Assembly: GCF_002386445.1 (NCBI RefSeq)
Contig: NZ_DGIR01000019.1
Span: 108,114 to 172,113 of the forward strand
Length of the DNA stretch: 64,000 nucleotides
Reading direction: 5' to 3'
Source of the DNA: Pseudomonas sp. UBA4617
GTDB lineage: Bacteria; Pseudomonadota; Gammaproteobacteria; Pseudomonadales; Pseudomonadaceae
Shown here piece by piece: positions 8,148 to 16,365 of the stretch. A program made the translations under genes and the position numbers. How positions within the stretch are numbered: the first letter of the stretch is position 1; every line of letters begins with the position of its first letter. The notes beneath the pieces were generated by a model. The model saw only the letters and a program-made list of their open reading frames with translations, ran no database searches and was not told where the DNA came from.

Positions 8148-9509
8148 TCAGCCGAACAGGCTGGCTTCGACGTCGAACCCGGCATCGCGCATCTGCGCCA
8201 GTTTGTAGCGCAAGGTGCGTGGGCTTATTCCCAGCCGTTCAGCCGCTTCTTTGCGGCGACCACGCTCGGCGCGCAGGGTGTCGATGATCATCTGGTACTC
8301 GTGGCGGCGCATGTCATCGCCCAACCCGCCCGCCTCGACAACCGCTTCAGGTGGTGGCTCGCTGCCAGCTGACAATGGAATGGCGCCCGCCAGACAAAAA
8401 TCCGCCGCCTCGATCACGCCGCCCTGTTGCAGGATCAACGCGCGCTGCAGGGCGTTGTCCAGTTCGCGCACGTTGCCCGGCCAGGCATGCGCCTGCAGGC
8501 AGGCGCGAGCCTCGGACGACAGGCGCACCGGCGCATGCTTCATCTTGGCCACATGGCGGGCCAGCAGCCGCTCGGCCAGTTGCAGGATGTCGCCCGGGCG
8601 TTCGCGCAGCGGGCGCCAGGCCAGAGGGAACACCGACAGCCGGTAGAACAGGTCTTCGCGGAAACGCCCGGCCGCCACCTCGCCGGCCAGGTCACGGTTG
8701 GTGGTAGCCAGCACGCGGATATCCAGGCTGATCGGTTTGCGCCCGCCTACCCGCTCTACTTCACGCTCCTGCAGCACCCGCAGCAACTTGGCTTGCAGGG
8801 CCAGCGGCATTTCCGAAATCTCGTCGAGCAGCAAGGTGCCGCCGTCGGCCTGTTCGAACTTGCCGGCCTGGGCGGCGATGGCGCCGGTGAAGGCACCCTT
8901 CTCATGGCCGAACAAGGTGGCCTCGAGCATGTTATCGGGGATGGCCGCGCAATTGATTGCCACGAACGGTTGCGCGGCCCGCGGCGACTGCTGGTGGATG
9001 TAGCGCGCCAGCACTTCCTTGCCGGTGCCCGACTCACCCGAAATCAGCACGGTCGAGTCGCTGCGCGCCACACGCGCGGCCAACTCCAGCAATTGCCGGC
9101 TGGCCGGCTCGCAAGCGACCGGGCCGTCTTCCTCGGCCGCCCCCAGTCGCCCGGCAGCATGGCGCTCGACCAGACTGAGCAGGGCCTTGGGCTCGAATGG
9201 CTTGACCAGGTAATCAGCAGCGCCCTGGCGCATGGCCTCGACAGCGCGCTCCACGGCGGCATGCGCGGTCATCAGCAATACCGGCAACTGCGGCTGCTGG
9301 CGGCGCAACTGGGCCAACAGCTGGTGCCCGTCCATGCCGGGCATGTTGACATCGCTGACCACCAGGCTGAAGGCTTGTTGCTGCACCGCCACCAGGGCTT
9401 CCTCGGCACTACCTACCGCCTGGTAGGCGAAACCGCCGATGTCCAGGGTATCGCCCAGCGCCTGGCGCAATACCCGGTCGTCTTCCACCAGCAGCACCTT
9501 GATCGCCAT
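8148..9509 (-). CDS. fleR: FleR, sigma54-dependent response regulator of flagellar genes
   Basis: A 453-residue NtrC-family activator: receiver domain (1-120, phospho-acceptor Asp53 in VVSDVNMPGMDG), AAA+ domain with Walker A GESGTGKE and the sigma54-contacting GAFTGA loop, and a Fis-type helix-turn-helix at the C terminus (RRKEAAERLGISPRTLRYKL). Partnered with FleS, it activates the late sigma54 class of flagellar genes (flgB-E, flgF-L and others in P. aeruginosa). The start ATG at 9509 shares one base with the fleS TAA stop. Confidence 0.96.
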   Translation of the reverse strand: MAIKVLLVEDDRVLRQALGDTLDIGGFAYQAVGSAEEALVAVQQQAFSLVVSDVNMPGMDGHQLLAQLRRQQPQLPVLLMTAHAAVERAVEAMRQGAADYLVKPFEPKALLSLVERHAAGRLGAAEEDGPVACEPASRQLLELAARVARSDSTVLISGESGTGKEVLARYIHQQSPRAAQPFVAINCAAIPDNMLEATLFGHEKGAFTGAIAAQAGKFEQADGGTLLLDEISEMPLALQAKLLRVLQEREVERVGGRKPISLDIRVLATTNRDLAGEVAAGRFREDLFYRLSVFPLAWRPLRERPGDILQLAERLLARHVAKMKHAPVRLSSEARACLQAHAWPGNVRELDNALQRALILQQGGVIEAADFCLAGAIPLSAGSEPPPEAVVEAGGLGDDMRRHEYQMIIDTLRAERGRRKEAAERLGISPRTLRYKLAQMRDAGFDVEASLFG

Positions 9510-10726
9510 TACGCGCCCTCCGCCAACTGCCCGTCGATCAACGGCAGCTCCACCCGCACGCAGGTACCCCGGCCAACCTTCGAGCGCAGGCTGAGCGAGC
9601 CCTGATGCGCACGCACCACGGCCTTGACCACGGCCAGACCCAGGCCGGTGCCGGTGGGCCTGGTGGTCAGGAACGGTTCGCCCAGGCGCCCGAGCAGGCC
9701 TGCCGCGATGCCACTGCCGGCGTCGCTCACGCACAGGTGCAAGGTACGCTGGCGGCGGAACAGATGCACCTTCAACCGCGCCGGGCTGTCGCTGGCCTGC
9801 AGGGCATTCTCGATCAGGTTGAGCAAGGCACCGACCAGGGTATCGCGGTTGCATAGCAGCTCACCGAGGTGGCTGTCGCACTGCCAGCGCACGGCGTGCC
9901 CCTGTACATGCACCTGGGCTGCCTGCTGCAACGCCTGGAACAATGCCTTCGGCGTTATCCGGTCACCCAGCGGCAATTCGCCACGGGCAAATACCAGCAT
10001 GTCGCGCACCTGGTGCTCAAGCTCGTGCAGGCGCTCTTTCAGGGTACCGGCAAAACGCTGGCGGGTTTCCATACTCAGGTCTTGTTCGGGATCTGCCAGG
10101 TGGCTGGCGTAGAGCATGGCCGCCGACAGCGGCGTGCGGATCTGGTGGGCCAGCGAGGCGACCATGCGCCCCAGCGACGACAGCCGTTCATGGCGGGCCA
10201 GCTGGTCCTGCAGGCGACGGGTTTCAGTCAGGTCGTTGAGCAGCACCAACTGGCCTGGCTCGGCATCCAGCGAGCGGGTGGCAATAGACAGGCGGCGACC
10301 GTCGCGCAGCGAGACTTCGTGGCCGTCGTCCTTGCGTGGGGCAAAGCTGCGTGCGATCACCTGGCGCCACAGCTGGCCGATCAGCGGCTCTCCGAGCAGT
10401 TCACAGGCGGCCGGGTTGGCTTCACGCACCAGGCCCTGGCCATCGATCACGATCACCCCGCCTGGCAGCAGGTCCAGCAGATTCTGCAGGCGGTTGGCCA
10501 GGCGCTCCTTTTCGCTCAGCTCGGCAATGCGCTGGGCACTGACCACCGCCAGTTCACCCTTGAGTTCGCTGACCCGCGCCTCGAGCAGACTGTAGGACTG
10601 ACTCAGTTGGCTGGACACCTGATTGAACAGGGCAAAGGCCTGTTCGACGCCCTGGCGGCTTTCCTGTTCGACCAGGGTTTGCCCCTGCGCAAAGGGGGCT
10701 CGGGATACGTGGGCGGCCTGGGGCAT
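9509..10726 (-). CDS. fleS: FleS, flagellar sensor histidine kinase
   Basis: A 405-residue cytoplasmic kinase with no membrane segment. A PAS-like domain (about 78-170) is followed by a HisKA dimerisation domain with phospho-acceptor His194 (ASLAHQIRTPLSA) and a HATPase domain with N-box (LIENALQAS), DAGSG and GTGLGLAVV motifs. It phosphorylates FleR. The N terminus carries a coiled coil (about 30-80). It has its own sigma54 promoter. Confidence 0.95.
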   Translation of the reverse strand: MPQAAHVSRAPFAQGQTLVEQESRQGVEQAFALFNQVSSQLSQSYSLLEARVSELKGELAVVSAQRIAELSEKERLANRLQNLLDLLPGGVIVIDGQGLVREANPAACELLGEPLIGQLWRQVIARSFAPRKDDGHEVSLRDGRRLSIATRSLDAEPGQLVLLNDLTETRRLQDQLARHERLSSLGRMVASLAHQIRTPLSAAMLYASHLADPEQDLSMETRQRFAGTLKERLHELEHQVRDMLVFARGELPLGDRITPKALFQALQQAAQVHVQGHAVRWQCDSHLGELLCNRDTLVGALLNLIENALQASDSPARLKVHLFRRQRTLHLCVSDAGSGIAAGLLGRLGEPFLTTRPTGTGLGLAVVKAVVRAHQGSLSLRSKVGRGTCVRVELPLIDGQLAEGA

Positions 10727-10778
10727 CGTGCTCTCTCGCGTGGCTGACCGTCATAAAAACGGTATGTTGCCAGCGGTG

Positions 10779-10796
10779 TAGCAATAGCCGTGCCGG
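10779..10796 (-). promoter_or_regulatory. Sigma54 promoter of fleSR
   Basis: On the minus strand: CGGCAC-GGCTA-TTGCTA, one mismatch from TGGCAC-N5-TTGC with GG and GC correctly spaced. It is 53 bases upstream of fleS. fleSR is a known FleQ/RpoN target in P. aeruginosa. Confidence 0.8.
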
Positions 10797-10817
10797 AGCT
10801 GGGGATTTGTGCCGCCT

Positions 10818-10834
10818 GCACCCGCGAAGAGGCC
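10818..10834. repeat. Half REP-like element between fleQ and fleS
   Basis: GCACCCGCGAAGAGGCCGG matches the right half of the P. putida-type REP core also seen, complete, at 41874-41907. It lies in the gap downstream of fleQ relative to fleS. Confidence 0.45.
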
Positions 10835-10855
10835 GGTACAGGCGACCGCCAGGCG

Positions 10856-12331
10856 TCAATCCTCCGCCTGTTCCTCGCCACCCTGACGGCTCATGCCGTA
10901 CTTGCGCATTTTCTCGACCAGGGTAGTGCGACGAATGCGCAACCGCTCGGCCGCACGCGCGACGATACCGTTGGCGTCGTCCAGGGCCTGCTGGATCAGA
11001 CCCTGTTCCAGGCTGCCGAGGTAGTCCTTCAGGTCCAGGCCTTCAGGGGGCAGCATCGCGTGGTTGCTGAAGTTCGGCGCGTGGCCATTGATTGCCACGC
11101 GCTCTTCGAGGTCGCTGCGCAGGCTATCGACCATCTGCTCGTCTTCGTCATCGACGTAACGGAATTTCTTCGGCAGCTCGGATACGCCGATCACTCCATA
11201 TGGATGCATGATCGCCATGCGCTCGACCAGGTTGGCCAGCTCACGCACGTTACCCGGCCAGCCATGACGACACAGCGACATGATCGCGGCAGAGTTGAAA
11301 CGGATGGAACCGCGCTTCTCGTGCTCCATGCGCGAGATCAGCTCGTTCATCAGCAGCGGTATGTCCTCCACCCGCTCACGCAGCGGCGCCATCTCGATGG
11401 GGAACACGTTGAGGCGATAGTACAGGTCTTCGCGGAACGTGCCCTCCTCGATCATGGTCTCGAGGTTCTTGTGGGTCGCGGCGATGATGCGTACATCGAT
11501 GCTCTGGGTCTTGTTGCTGCCCACGCGCTCGAATGTACGTTCCTGCAGTACGCGCAACAGCTTGACCTGCATCGGCAACGGCATGTCGCCGATTTCGTCG
11601 AGGAACAGGGTACCGCCGTTGGCCAGCTCGAAGCGCCCGGCACGGCTGGTGATGGCCCCGGTAAAGGCACCTTTCTCGTGGCCGAACAGTTCGCTTTCCA
11701 GCAGTTCGGCCGGGATCGCCCCGCAGTTGACCGGCACGAATGGCGCTTCGCGGCGCTTGGAATGGTAGTGGAGGTTGCGCGCCACCACTTCCTTGCCGGT
11801 GCCGGACTCGCCGAGGATCAGCACACTGGCATCGGTATCGGCCACCTGCTGCATCATCTGCCGCACATGCTGGATGGCACGGCTGGTGCCGACCAGGCTG
11901 CGGAACAGGTTCGGTTCGCGCTGGCGCCCACGCTCGCGTGCCTGGTCGTACATCTCGCGGTAGACCTGGGCACGGTGCAGCGAATCCAGCAACTGGCTGT
12001 AGCTCGGCGGCATTTCCAGATTGGAAAGCACCCGACGACGAAGGTCCTCCGGGAGCTCTGCAGAAGAAATTTCACCTAAAAGCAGAACGGGAAGGAACTC
12101 ATCCCACCCTGCCACTGTCTTAACCAGCCCAAGGAGATTGCCCGGAGCATTCACAGCACCGATGAGCACGCACAGCACTTCACGACTGGAAGACAACGGC
12201 TCGACCATTTGCTGCCAGTCATGGCTGGAGCAAGCGAGGTTTTCTTCACCCAGGAAGTTGAGCACCACCGCGAGATCGCGGCGGCGTGCGCTGTCGTCAT
12301 CGATCAGCAGAATCTTGGTTTCACGCCACAT
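10856..12331 (-). CDS. fleQ: FleQ, master activator of flagellar genes and c-di-GMP-responsive regulator
   Basis: A 491-residue bacterial enhancer-binding protein. The N-terminal receiver-like domain (1-120) keeps the DDD acid cluster but where the phospho-acceptor Asp should be it reads LCVLIGAVNA, as is usual for FleQ. The AAA+ domain has Walker A GESGTGKE (about 174-181) preceded by the LFRSLVG segment (about 142-148) used for c-di-GMP binding, and GAFTGA for sigma54 contact. A Fis-type helix-turn-helix ends the protein. It stands at the top of the flagellar cascade and also controls exopolysaccharide genes. Confidence 0.97.
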   Translation of the reverse strand: MWRETKILLIDDDSARRRDLAVVLNFLGEENLACSSHDWQQMVEPLSSSREVLCVLIGAVNAPGNLLGLVKTVAGWDEFLPVLLLGEISSAELPEDLRRRVLSNLEMPPSYSQLLDSLHRAQVYREMYDQARERGRQREPNLFRSLVGTSRAIQHVRQMMQQVADTDASVLILGESGTGKEVVARNLHYHSKRREAPFVPVNCGAIPAELLESELFGHEKGAFTGAITSRAGRFELANGGTLFLDEIGDMPLPMQVKLLRVLQERTFERVGSNKTQSIDVRIIAATHKNLETMIEEGTFREDLYYRLNVFPIEMAPLRERVEDIPLLMNELISRMEHEKRGSIRFNSAAIMSLCRHGWPGNVRELANLVERMAIMHPYGVIGVSELPKKFRYVDDEDEQMVDSLRSDLEERVAINGHAPNFSNHAMLPPEGLDLKDYLGSLEQGLIQQALDDANGIVARAAERLRIRRTTLVEKMRKYGMSRQGGEEQAED

Positions 12332-12437
12332 GCAATAGCAACTTCCCTAGTCATATCGGCGCCCAGCATGGGCGTGTTCGACATCATTCCGACTGAATGG
12401 TCAGTGTTCGGACGTCTGAAATTCGAAAACAGCCACT

Positions 12438-12466
12438 AGTAAAGTCAAAAATCACCAGCCAGTCAA
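12438..12466 (-). promoter_or_regulatory. Possible sigma70 promoter of fleQ
   Basis: On the minus strand TTGACT, a 17-base spacer, then TTTACT, about 105 bases upstream of the fleQ ATG. fleQ is sigma70-transcribed in P. aeruginosa. The 12332-12500 gap is AT-rich compared with its surroundings and holds no gene. Confidence 0.4.
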
Positions 12467-12500
12467 ATTAATGGCGCATGGCTTTTGGCAACATCTGTGG

Positions 12501-12797
12501 TCACGAGAACAGATGGTATACCTTCGCGGCGTTTTTCGCCTGACGGATTTTCGTCATTTCGTCGACCAGGGATTGACGCTCGCCACTTGCAACTTCAATT
12601 AGTTGGCGATAAACGCTCAATAATTGCTCAAGGCTGGCACTGACATCGGCCTCGTTGCCCTTTGCCTCGGTCAGCATGTCGCTGATGCGCAGGCGGCACT
12701 CCAGGTCCAATTGCCCTACTGCCTCCCAGTCACGGTTGGCCAGCGCCGCCAGCAGCAGCTCCCGGGTTTGCTCGATTCCGGCGATAACGTCGCTCAT
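12501..12797 (-). CDS. fliT: FliT-like flagellar export chaperone
   Basis: A 98-residue helical protein, in the place of fliT, after fliS. FliT binds the filament cap FliD before export. The ATG at 12797 (MSDVIAGIEQTREL) was preferred to a longer frame that would run into fliS. Sequence similarity in this family is low, so the call rests on size, helical content and gene order (fliD-fliS-fliT). It could also be annotated FleP-like in older pseudomonad literature. Confidence 0.8.
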   Translation of the reverse strand: MSDVIAGIEQTRELLLAALANRDWEAVGQLDLECRLRISDMLTEAKGNEADVSASLEQLLSVYRQLIEVASGERQSLVDEMTKIRQAKNAAKVYHLFS

Positions 12798-12808
12798 GTC
12801 AATGCTTG

Positions 12809-13204
12809 TCAGGCCGTCGGCGACTGATCGCCGATTGCGTCCCAACCCTCCTTCACAGTGATCAGCAGGCGCGCCACCTCATCGATGATGTCGGGGTCAC
12901 CCTTGGCGTTGGCTTCGATCAGCCGACGACTCATGTAGGTATACAGGCTGTCCAGGTCGGCCAGGCTGTCGGCGTGGTTTTCCAGGTCCAGGCCTTCGCG
13001 CAAGCCGCCGATGATGTCGATGGCCTTGCCAATGAGAATGCCACGTTGCGCGATGTCATTGCGCGCTATGGCGCCCTTGGCCTGCGCCATGCGGTCAAGG
13101 CCACCCTGCATGAGCATCTGCACCAGACGGTGCGGGCTTGCTTCGGATGTCTGCGCCACGCCGTTGACTTTCTGATACTGCCGAAGGGCCAACATCGGGT
13201 TCAT
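12809..13204 (-). CDS. fliS: FliS, flagellin export chaperone
   Basis: A 131-residue four-helix chaperone. The opening segment (ALRQYQKVNGVAQTSEASPHRLVQML) carries the Tyr/Gln signature of FliS, and the mid-protein GGLREGLDLE and LYTYMSRRLIEAN segments are family hallmarks. FliS caps the flagellin C terminus in the cytoplasm until export. The start is the ATG at 13204. It lies 12 bases ahead of fliT and after the fliD terminator. Confidence 0.95.
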   Translation of the reverse strand: MNPMLALRQYQKVNGVAQTSEASPHRLVQMLMQGGLDRMAQAKGAIARNDIAQRGILIGKAIDIIGGLREGLDLENHADSLADLDSLYTYMSRRLIEANAKGDPDIIDEVARLLITVKEGWDAIGDQSPTA

Positions 13205-13270
13205 GGATCTACCTCGTTGCTGCGAAAAAGGTTGCTTGTACCCTGTGTATCGCCGGGACGTCAAAAAACT

Positions 13271-13321
13271 TTAGCGGAAAAGCCAAAAGCCCGGGACACC
13301 CTGGAGGGTGTCGCCGGGCTT
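13271..13321 (-). terminator. Terminator after fliD
   Basis: An interrupted stem: 13287-13294 pairs with 13314-13321 (AAGCCCGG/CCGGGCTT) and 13296-13302 with 13305-13311 (ACACCCT/AGGGTGT). On the minus strand it is followed by TTTTGGCTTTT. It separates fliD from fliS-fliT, so those two may depend on read-through or on their own promoter. Confidence 0.8.
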
Positions 13322-13338
13322 CTGCCAGATTCGGGCTA

Positions 13339-14757
13339 TCAGGACTTCTTGGCTTGGGCGTTGATGGCCTCGAAGATCGAAGTGATCTGGTCGGCTTGCG
13401 CCTTCATCTTGCCCAGCGCAGTGTCGAGCGCGACATACTGCTTGGTCAGCGACTCGGTCAGCGACTCGGTGCGGCGGTCCAGGGCTGCCTGCTGGGCGGC
13501 AAGCTGCGAAGCCGCCTTGTCGAGGTTGGCCTTGCGCGTGGCAAGGCTGCCATCGGTCTTGTTGTACGGGTCGATGGCCTTGTTCATCCGCTCGAAGATA
13601 CCGTTGGTTCCGGTAAACAGCGTCTGCACTTCGACACCCAGCTTCTTGTCGTTCATCGCCGAGTTGAACTTGGTGCTGTTGAACTCCAGCGTGCCGTCCT
13701 TCTGGGTATTGATACCCAGCTGGCTGAGGGTGGTCAGGTTGTCACCTGCCCCGACCTCGCTCAACACCTTGCGGATGTCGCCCAGCAACGAACGCGTGGT
13801 GGGGTCGTTGGTGAGCGGGCCGAGCACCAGCTTGTCATTCGCGTCGCGGCTGGTGGAGGTCAGCGAAGTGATCGCCTTCTGCAGCGTGTTGTAGGCATCG
13901 ACGAAGCTCTGCACCGACTTCTTCAAGCCGTCGTTATCCGCCGCCACCTTCACTGCAGTAGGGGTACCGCTCGTCGCGCCGCTGGGCCTGGCACTGACGC
14001 CGGTCAGTTCGAGGGTCATGCCGCTGATGGCATTGTCGACGGTATTGGAAGCACTCTTGACCTTCAGGCCATCGATGGTCAGTTCGGCGTCCTGGGCCAG
14101 GGCGTTGATATAGCCCGCTCCGGTACCTGACATCTGCGTGGTGCCATCGATGGTCAGCTCGGCAATGCCGCTCAGGGAAATATCGCTGCCGGCGCCGGTG
14201 GTGGTAGAGCTGAGTACCAGGCGCGAACCACCTTCCTCGTTGATGATGTTGGCGCTGATGCCGTTGGCGCTCATTTCCTTGTTGATCTGGTCACGCACAC
14301 TCTGCAGAGTCGCGCCGCTGGCCACGTCCAGGTTGTAGGTCTTGCCACCCTGGCTGATGGTCAGCTGGCCAGCGCTGATCGCGCTGGTCGCGCCGCCGGC
14401 GAACTGCTGGCTGGCCACTTTCGAACTGGTGGCCAGCTTGTCGACCACGATGTCATAGCTACCCGCCACAGCGGAGTTGCTCGACTTGATCTTGACCACC
14501 GCTTCATTGGCAGAGGTGGCCGCATAGGCGTTGAACGAGGGCGCGTCCTTGTTGTTGAGCGCCTTCATGGCGTCCTGGAACGCTGTAAGGGCACTGCGCA
14601 GCGAGCCGATACCCGAGATCATTGCACTGTTGTTGCTGGTCTGCCGGGTAATCTGCGACTGCTTGGCAGTTGTATCGGCCTTGACCAACGCGCTCACGAT
14701 CTCGGTGATATTGAGACCGGAGCCCAGGCCTGTACTGGAGGTAATCGGGCTTGCCAT
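13339..14757 (-). CDS. fliD: FliD, filament cap protein
   Basis: A 472-residue secreted cap protein that folds flagellin monomers at the filament tip and can act as an adhesin. The N terminus (GLGSGLNITEIVSALVKAD) and the C-terminal heptad coiled coil (about 400-470, including TESLTESLTKQY) are characteristic of FliD; the middle is the surface-exposed variable part. A 12-base direct repeat at 13447-13470 encodes the doubled TESL. Confidence 0.96.
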   Translation of the reverse strand: MASPITSSTGLGSGLNITEIVSALVKADTTAKQSQITRQTSNNSAMISGIGSLRSALTAFQDAMKALNNKDAPSFNAYAATSANEAVVKIKSSNSAVAGSYDIVVDKLATSSKVASQQFAGGATSAISAGQLTISQGGKTYNLDVASGATLQSVRDQINKEMSANGISANIINEEGGSRLVLSSTTTGAGSDISLSGIAELTIDGTTQMSGTGAGYINALAQDAELTIDGLKVKSASNTVDNAISGMTLELTGVSARPSGATSGTPTAVKVAADNDGLKKSVQSFVDAYNTLQKAITSLTSTSRDANDKLVLGPLTNDPTTRSLLGDIRKVLSEVGAGDNLTTLSQLGINTQKDGTLEFNSTKFNSAMNDKKLGVEVQTLFTGTNGIFERMNKAIDPYNKTDGSLATRKANLDKAASQLAAQQAALDRRTESLTESLTKQYVALDTALGKMKAQADQITSIFEAINAQAKKS

Positions 14758-14835
14758 GCTGTTGTCCCTCTCGTCAACGTGTCACCCCGCTCCTGCAGGG
14801 CAGACAGGTATTACTTCATTAGTGTCCGCCGCCGG

Positions 14836-15204
14836 TCAAGCCTTGGCGTCGAACAGAACACTGTTGGCATCGCTCAAGCTCCGGGCAATCCGCAAGGCCT
14901 CTTCAGAGGGTAACTGGCGAATGACCTGACCACTGTCGGTCGCGATGACCTTGACTACTATCTTGCCGGATTCTTCATCCGTGGAAAATTCCAGGTTGCG
15001 TTGCGATGCTTTGAGGAACTTCTCGATTTCCGCAACGGCACTCTTGACCTTTTCGGCATCCTGCACTTCCTGGACCTCGCGCAGGTGTTTCTTCTCGTCG
15101 CCTGCCTTACCGGGCTCCGCTGGCCGGACGACCGGCTTTTCAGCACCCTGCTCGGCCGGACGTGCCGCCGCATGAGACAGGTTCAGCTTGACGCTCATGT
15201 CCAT
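14836..15204 (-). CDS. flaG: FlaG-family protein
   Basis: A 122-residue protein. The N-terminal half is Glu/Lys/Ala-rich and probably disordered; the C-terminal half (about 62-120) is the FlaG domain, with LEFSTDEESGKIVVKVI and GQVIRQLPSEEALRI. FlaG proteins affect filament length in several polar-flagellate genera; the mechanism is not settled. The ATG at 15204 has a good GAGGTGG Shine-Dalgarno. It lies between fliC and fliD. Confidence 0.92.
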   Translation of the reverse strand: MDMSVKLNLSHAAARPAEQGAEKPVVRPAEPGKAGDEKKHLREVQEVQDAEKVKSAVAEIEKFLKASQRNLEFSTDEESGKIVVKVIATDSGQVIRQLPSEEALRIARSLSDANSVLFDAKA

Positions 15205-15223
15205 GGTCTACCACCTCGCAATG

Positions 15224-15256
15224 AAAAGGCGGGGAAGTGCCAGGCACTCCCCCGCC
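15224..15256 (-). terminator. Terminator after fliC
   Basis: A strong GC-rich hairpin (GGCGGGG...AGTGCC against GGCACT...CCCCGCC, 15228-15256), followed on the minus strand by TTTTCATT. It would end or attenuate the abundant fliC transcript before flaG. Confidence 0.8.
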
Positions 15257-15270
15257 AGCAACCAGGCAGA

Positions 15271-16119
15271 TTAGCCCAGCAGCTTCAGTACTGCCGACGG
15301 CAGCTGGTTGGCCTGGGCCAGAACCGAGGTGGAAGCTTGCTGCAGAGTCTGCTGCTTGGTCAGCTGGGCAGTTTCAGCAGCGAAGTCGGTGTCCTGTACA
15401 CGGCCACGGGCAGCTTCGGCGTTCTCGTTGATGTTCTGCAGGTTGTTGATGGTGCTGGTCAGACGGTTCTGAGCGGCACCCAGGTCAGCACGGTTGCTGT
15501 TGATGGTCTGCAGAGCGGCGTCGATAGCCGAAACAGCGGCGCTGAAGTTGGCTTCGGCGGTGGTGGTGTCCGAACCCTGGATGTTGATGGCGCTGGTAAC
15601 GCCCAGGTCGGAAGCGGTGAACTTGGCGCTCAGGTCGATGGTGATCTGGTTGGCCGAACCGGTGTTGGAGCCTACCTGGAAGGTCATGACCGAAGCCGAA
15701 CCGTCCAGCAGGTTCTTGCCGTTCAGCTGGGTGCTGTTGGCGATACGGGTCAGTTCCGAAGCCATCGACTGGAACTCTTTGTCCAGTGCGACGCGGTCGT
15801 TGGTGCTGTTCGAGTCGTTTCGCGACTGAACGGCCAGTTCACGCATACGCTGCAGGATGTTGGTCTGCTCCTGCATCGCACCTTCAGCGGTCTGGGCGAT
15901 GGAGATACCGTCGTTGGCGTTTTTGATCGCCATGGTCTGACCGCGGATCTGCGAGGTCATGCGGGTAGCGATCTGCAGGCCGGCGGCGTCGTCTTTGGCG
16001 CTGTTGATTTTCAGGCCGGAGGACAGACGGGTCATCGAAGTGCTCAGAGCATCGGAAGCACGGTTCAGGTTTTTCTGAACGCCCAGAGAGGTGGTGTTGG
16101 TGTTAACAGTCAAAGCCAT
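15271..16119 (-). CDS. fliC: FliC, flagellin
   Basis: A 282-residue filament subunit. The N-terminal D0/D1 region (ALTVNTNTTSLGVQKNLNRA to about residue 140) and the C-terminal D1/D0 region (about 195-282, ending NQLPSAVLKLLG) are highly conserved. Only some 50 residues, rich in Ser, Thr and Asn, separate them, so the D2/D3 surface domains of longer flagellins are absent. The ATG at 16119 follows a GAGGAATTCG Shine-Dalgarno region. It is transcribed from the FliA promoter at 16202-16230 and sits beside glycosylation genes whose likely substrate it is. Confidence 0.98.
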   Translation of the reverse strand: MALTVNTNTTSLGVQKNLNRASDALSTSMTRLSSGLKINSAKDDAAGLQIATRMTSQIRGQTMAIKNANDGISIAQTAEGAMQEQTNILQRMRELAVQSRNDSNSTNDRVALDKEFQSMASELTRIANSTQLNGKNLLDGSASVMTFQVGSNTGSANQITIDLSAKFTASDLGVTSAINIQGSDTTTAEANFSAAVSAIDAALQTINSNRADLGAAQNRLTSTINNLQNINENAEAARGRVQDTDFAAETAQLTKQQTLQQASTSVLAQANQLPSAVLKLLG

Positions 16120-16201
16120 GACGAATTCCTCGTTGGATTGGGTACTACGGCTTCCGGCCTTGGCAATTCGCCGGGTGTGGCACAGAGAACCTTCGTAATT
16201 G

Positions 16202-16230
16202 TTATCGTCGTCAGGGCGGGTTGCTTTAGG
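16202..16230 (-). promoter_or_regulatory. FliA (sigma28) promoter of fliC
   Basis: On the minus strand: CCTAAAG at 16230-16224 and GACGATAA at 16209-16202, with 15 bases between TAAA and the -10 element. This is one mismatch from the consensus TAAA-N15-GCCGATAA. It is about 83 bases upstream of the fliC ATG. Confidence 0.9.
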
Positions 16231-16316
16231 GCGATTTCTCAATTTTTTTACTGGCATCCTGCCACCCCAATGAAATCAAGGGTTTGACGTCAGAAATCCA
16301 TCATTGAAAACGAAAG

Positions 16317-16344
16317 AAGCGCGACCCGAGGACGGGCCGCGCTT
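16317..16344 (-). terminator. Terminator after the KAS III-like gene
   Basis: The hairpin AAGCGCG.CCCG / CGGG.CGCGCTT lies immediately downstream of the KAS III-like stop codon and is followed on the minus strand by TTCTTTCGTTTTC. It isolates this gene from fliC. Confidence 0.6.
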
Positions 16345-16365
16345 CCTTGTGACCACAGCGTTCGG

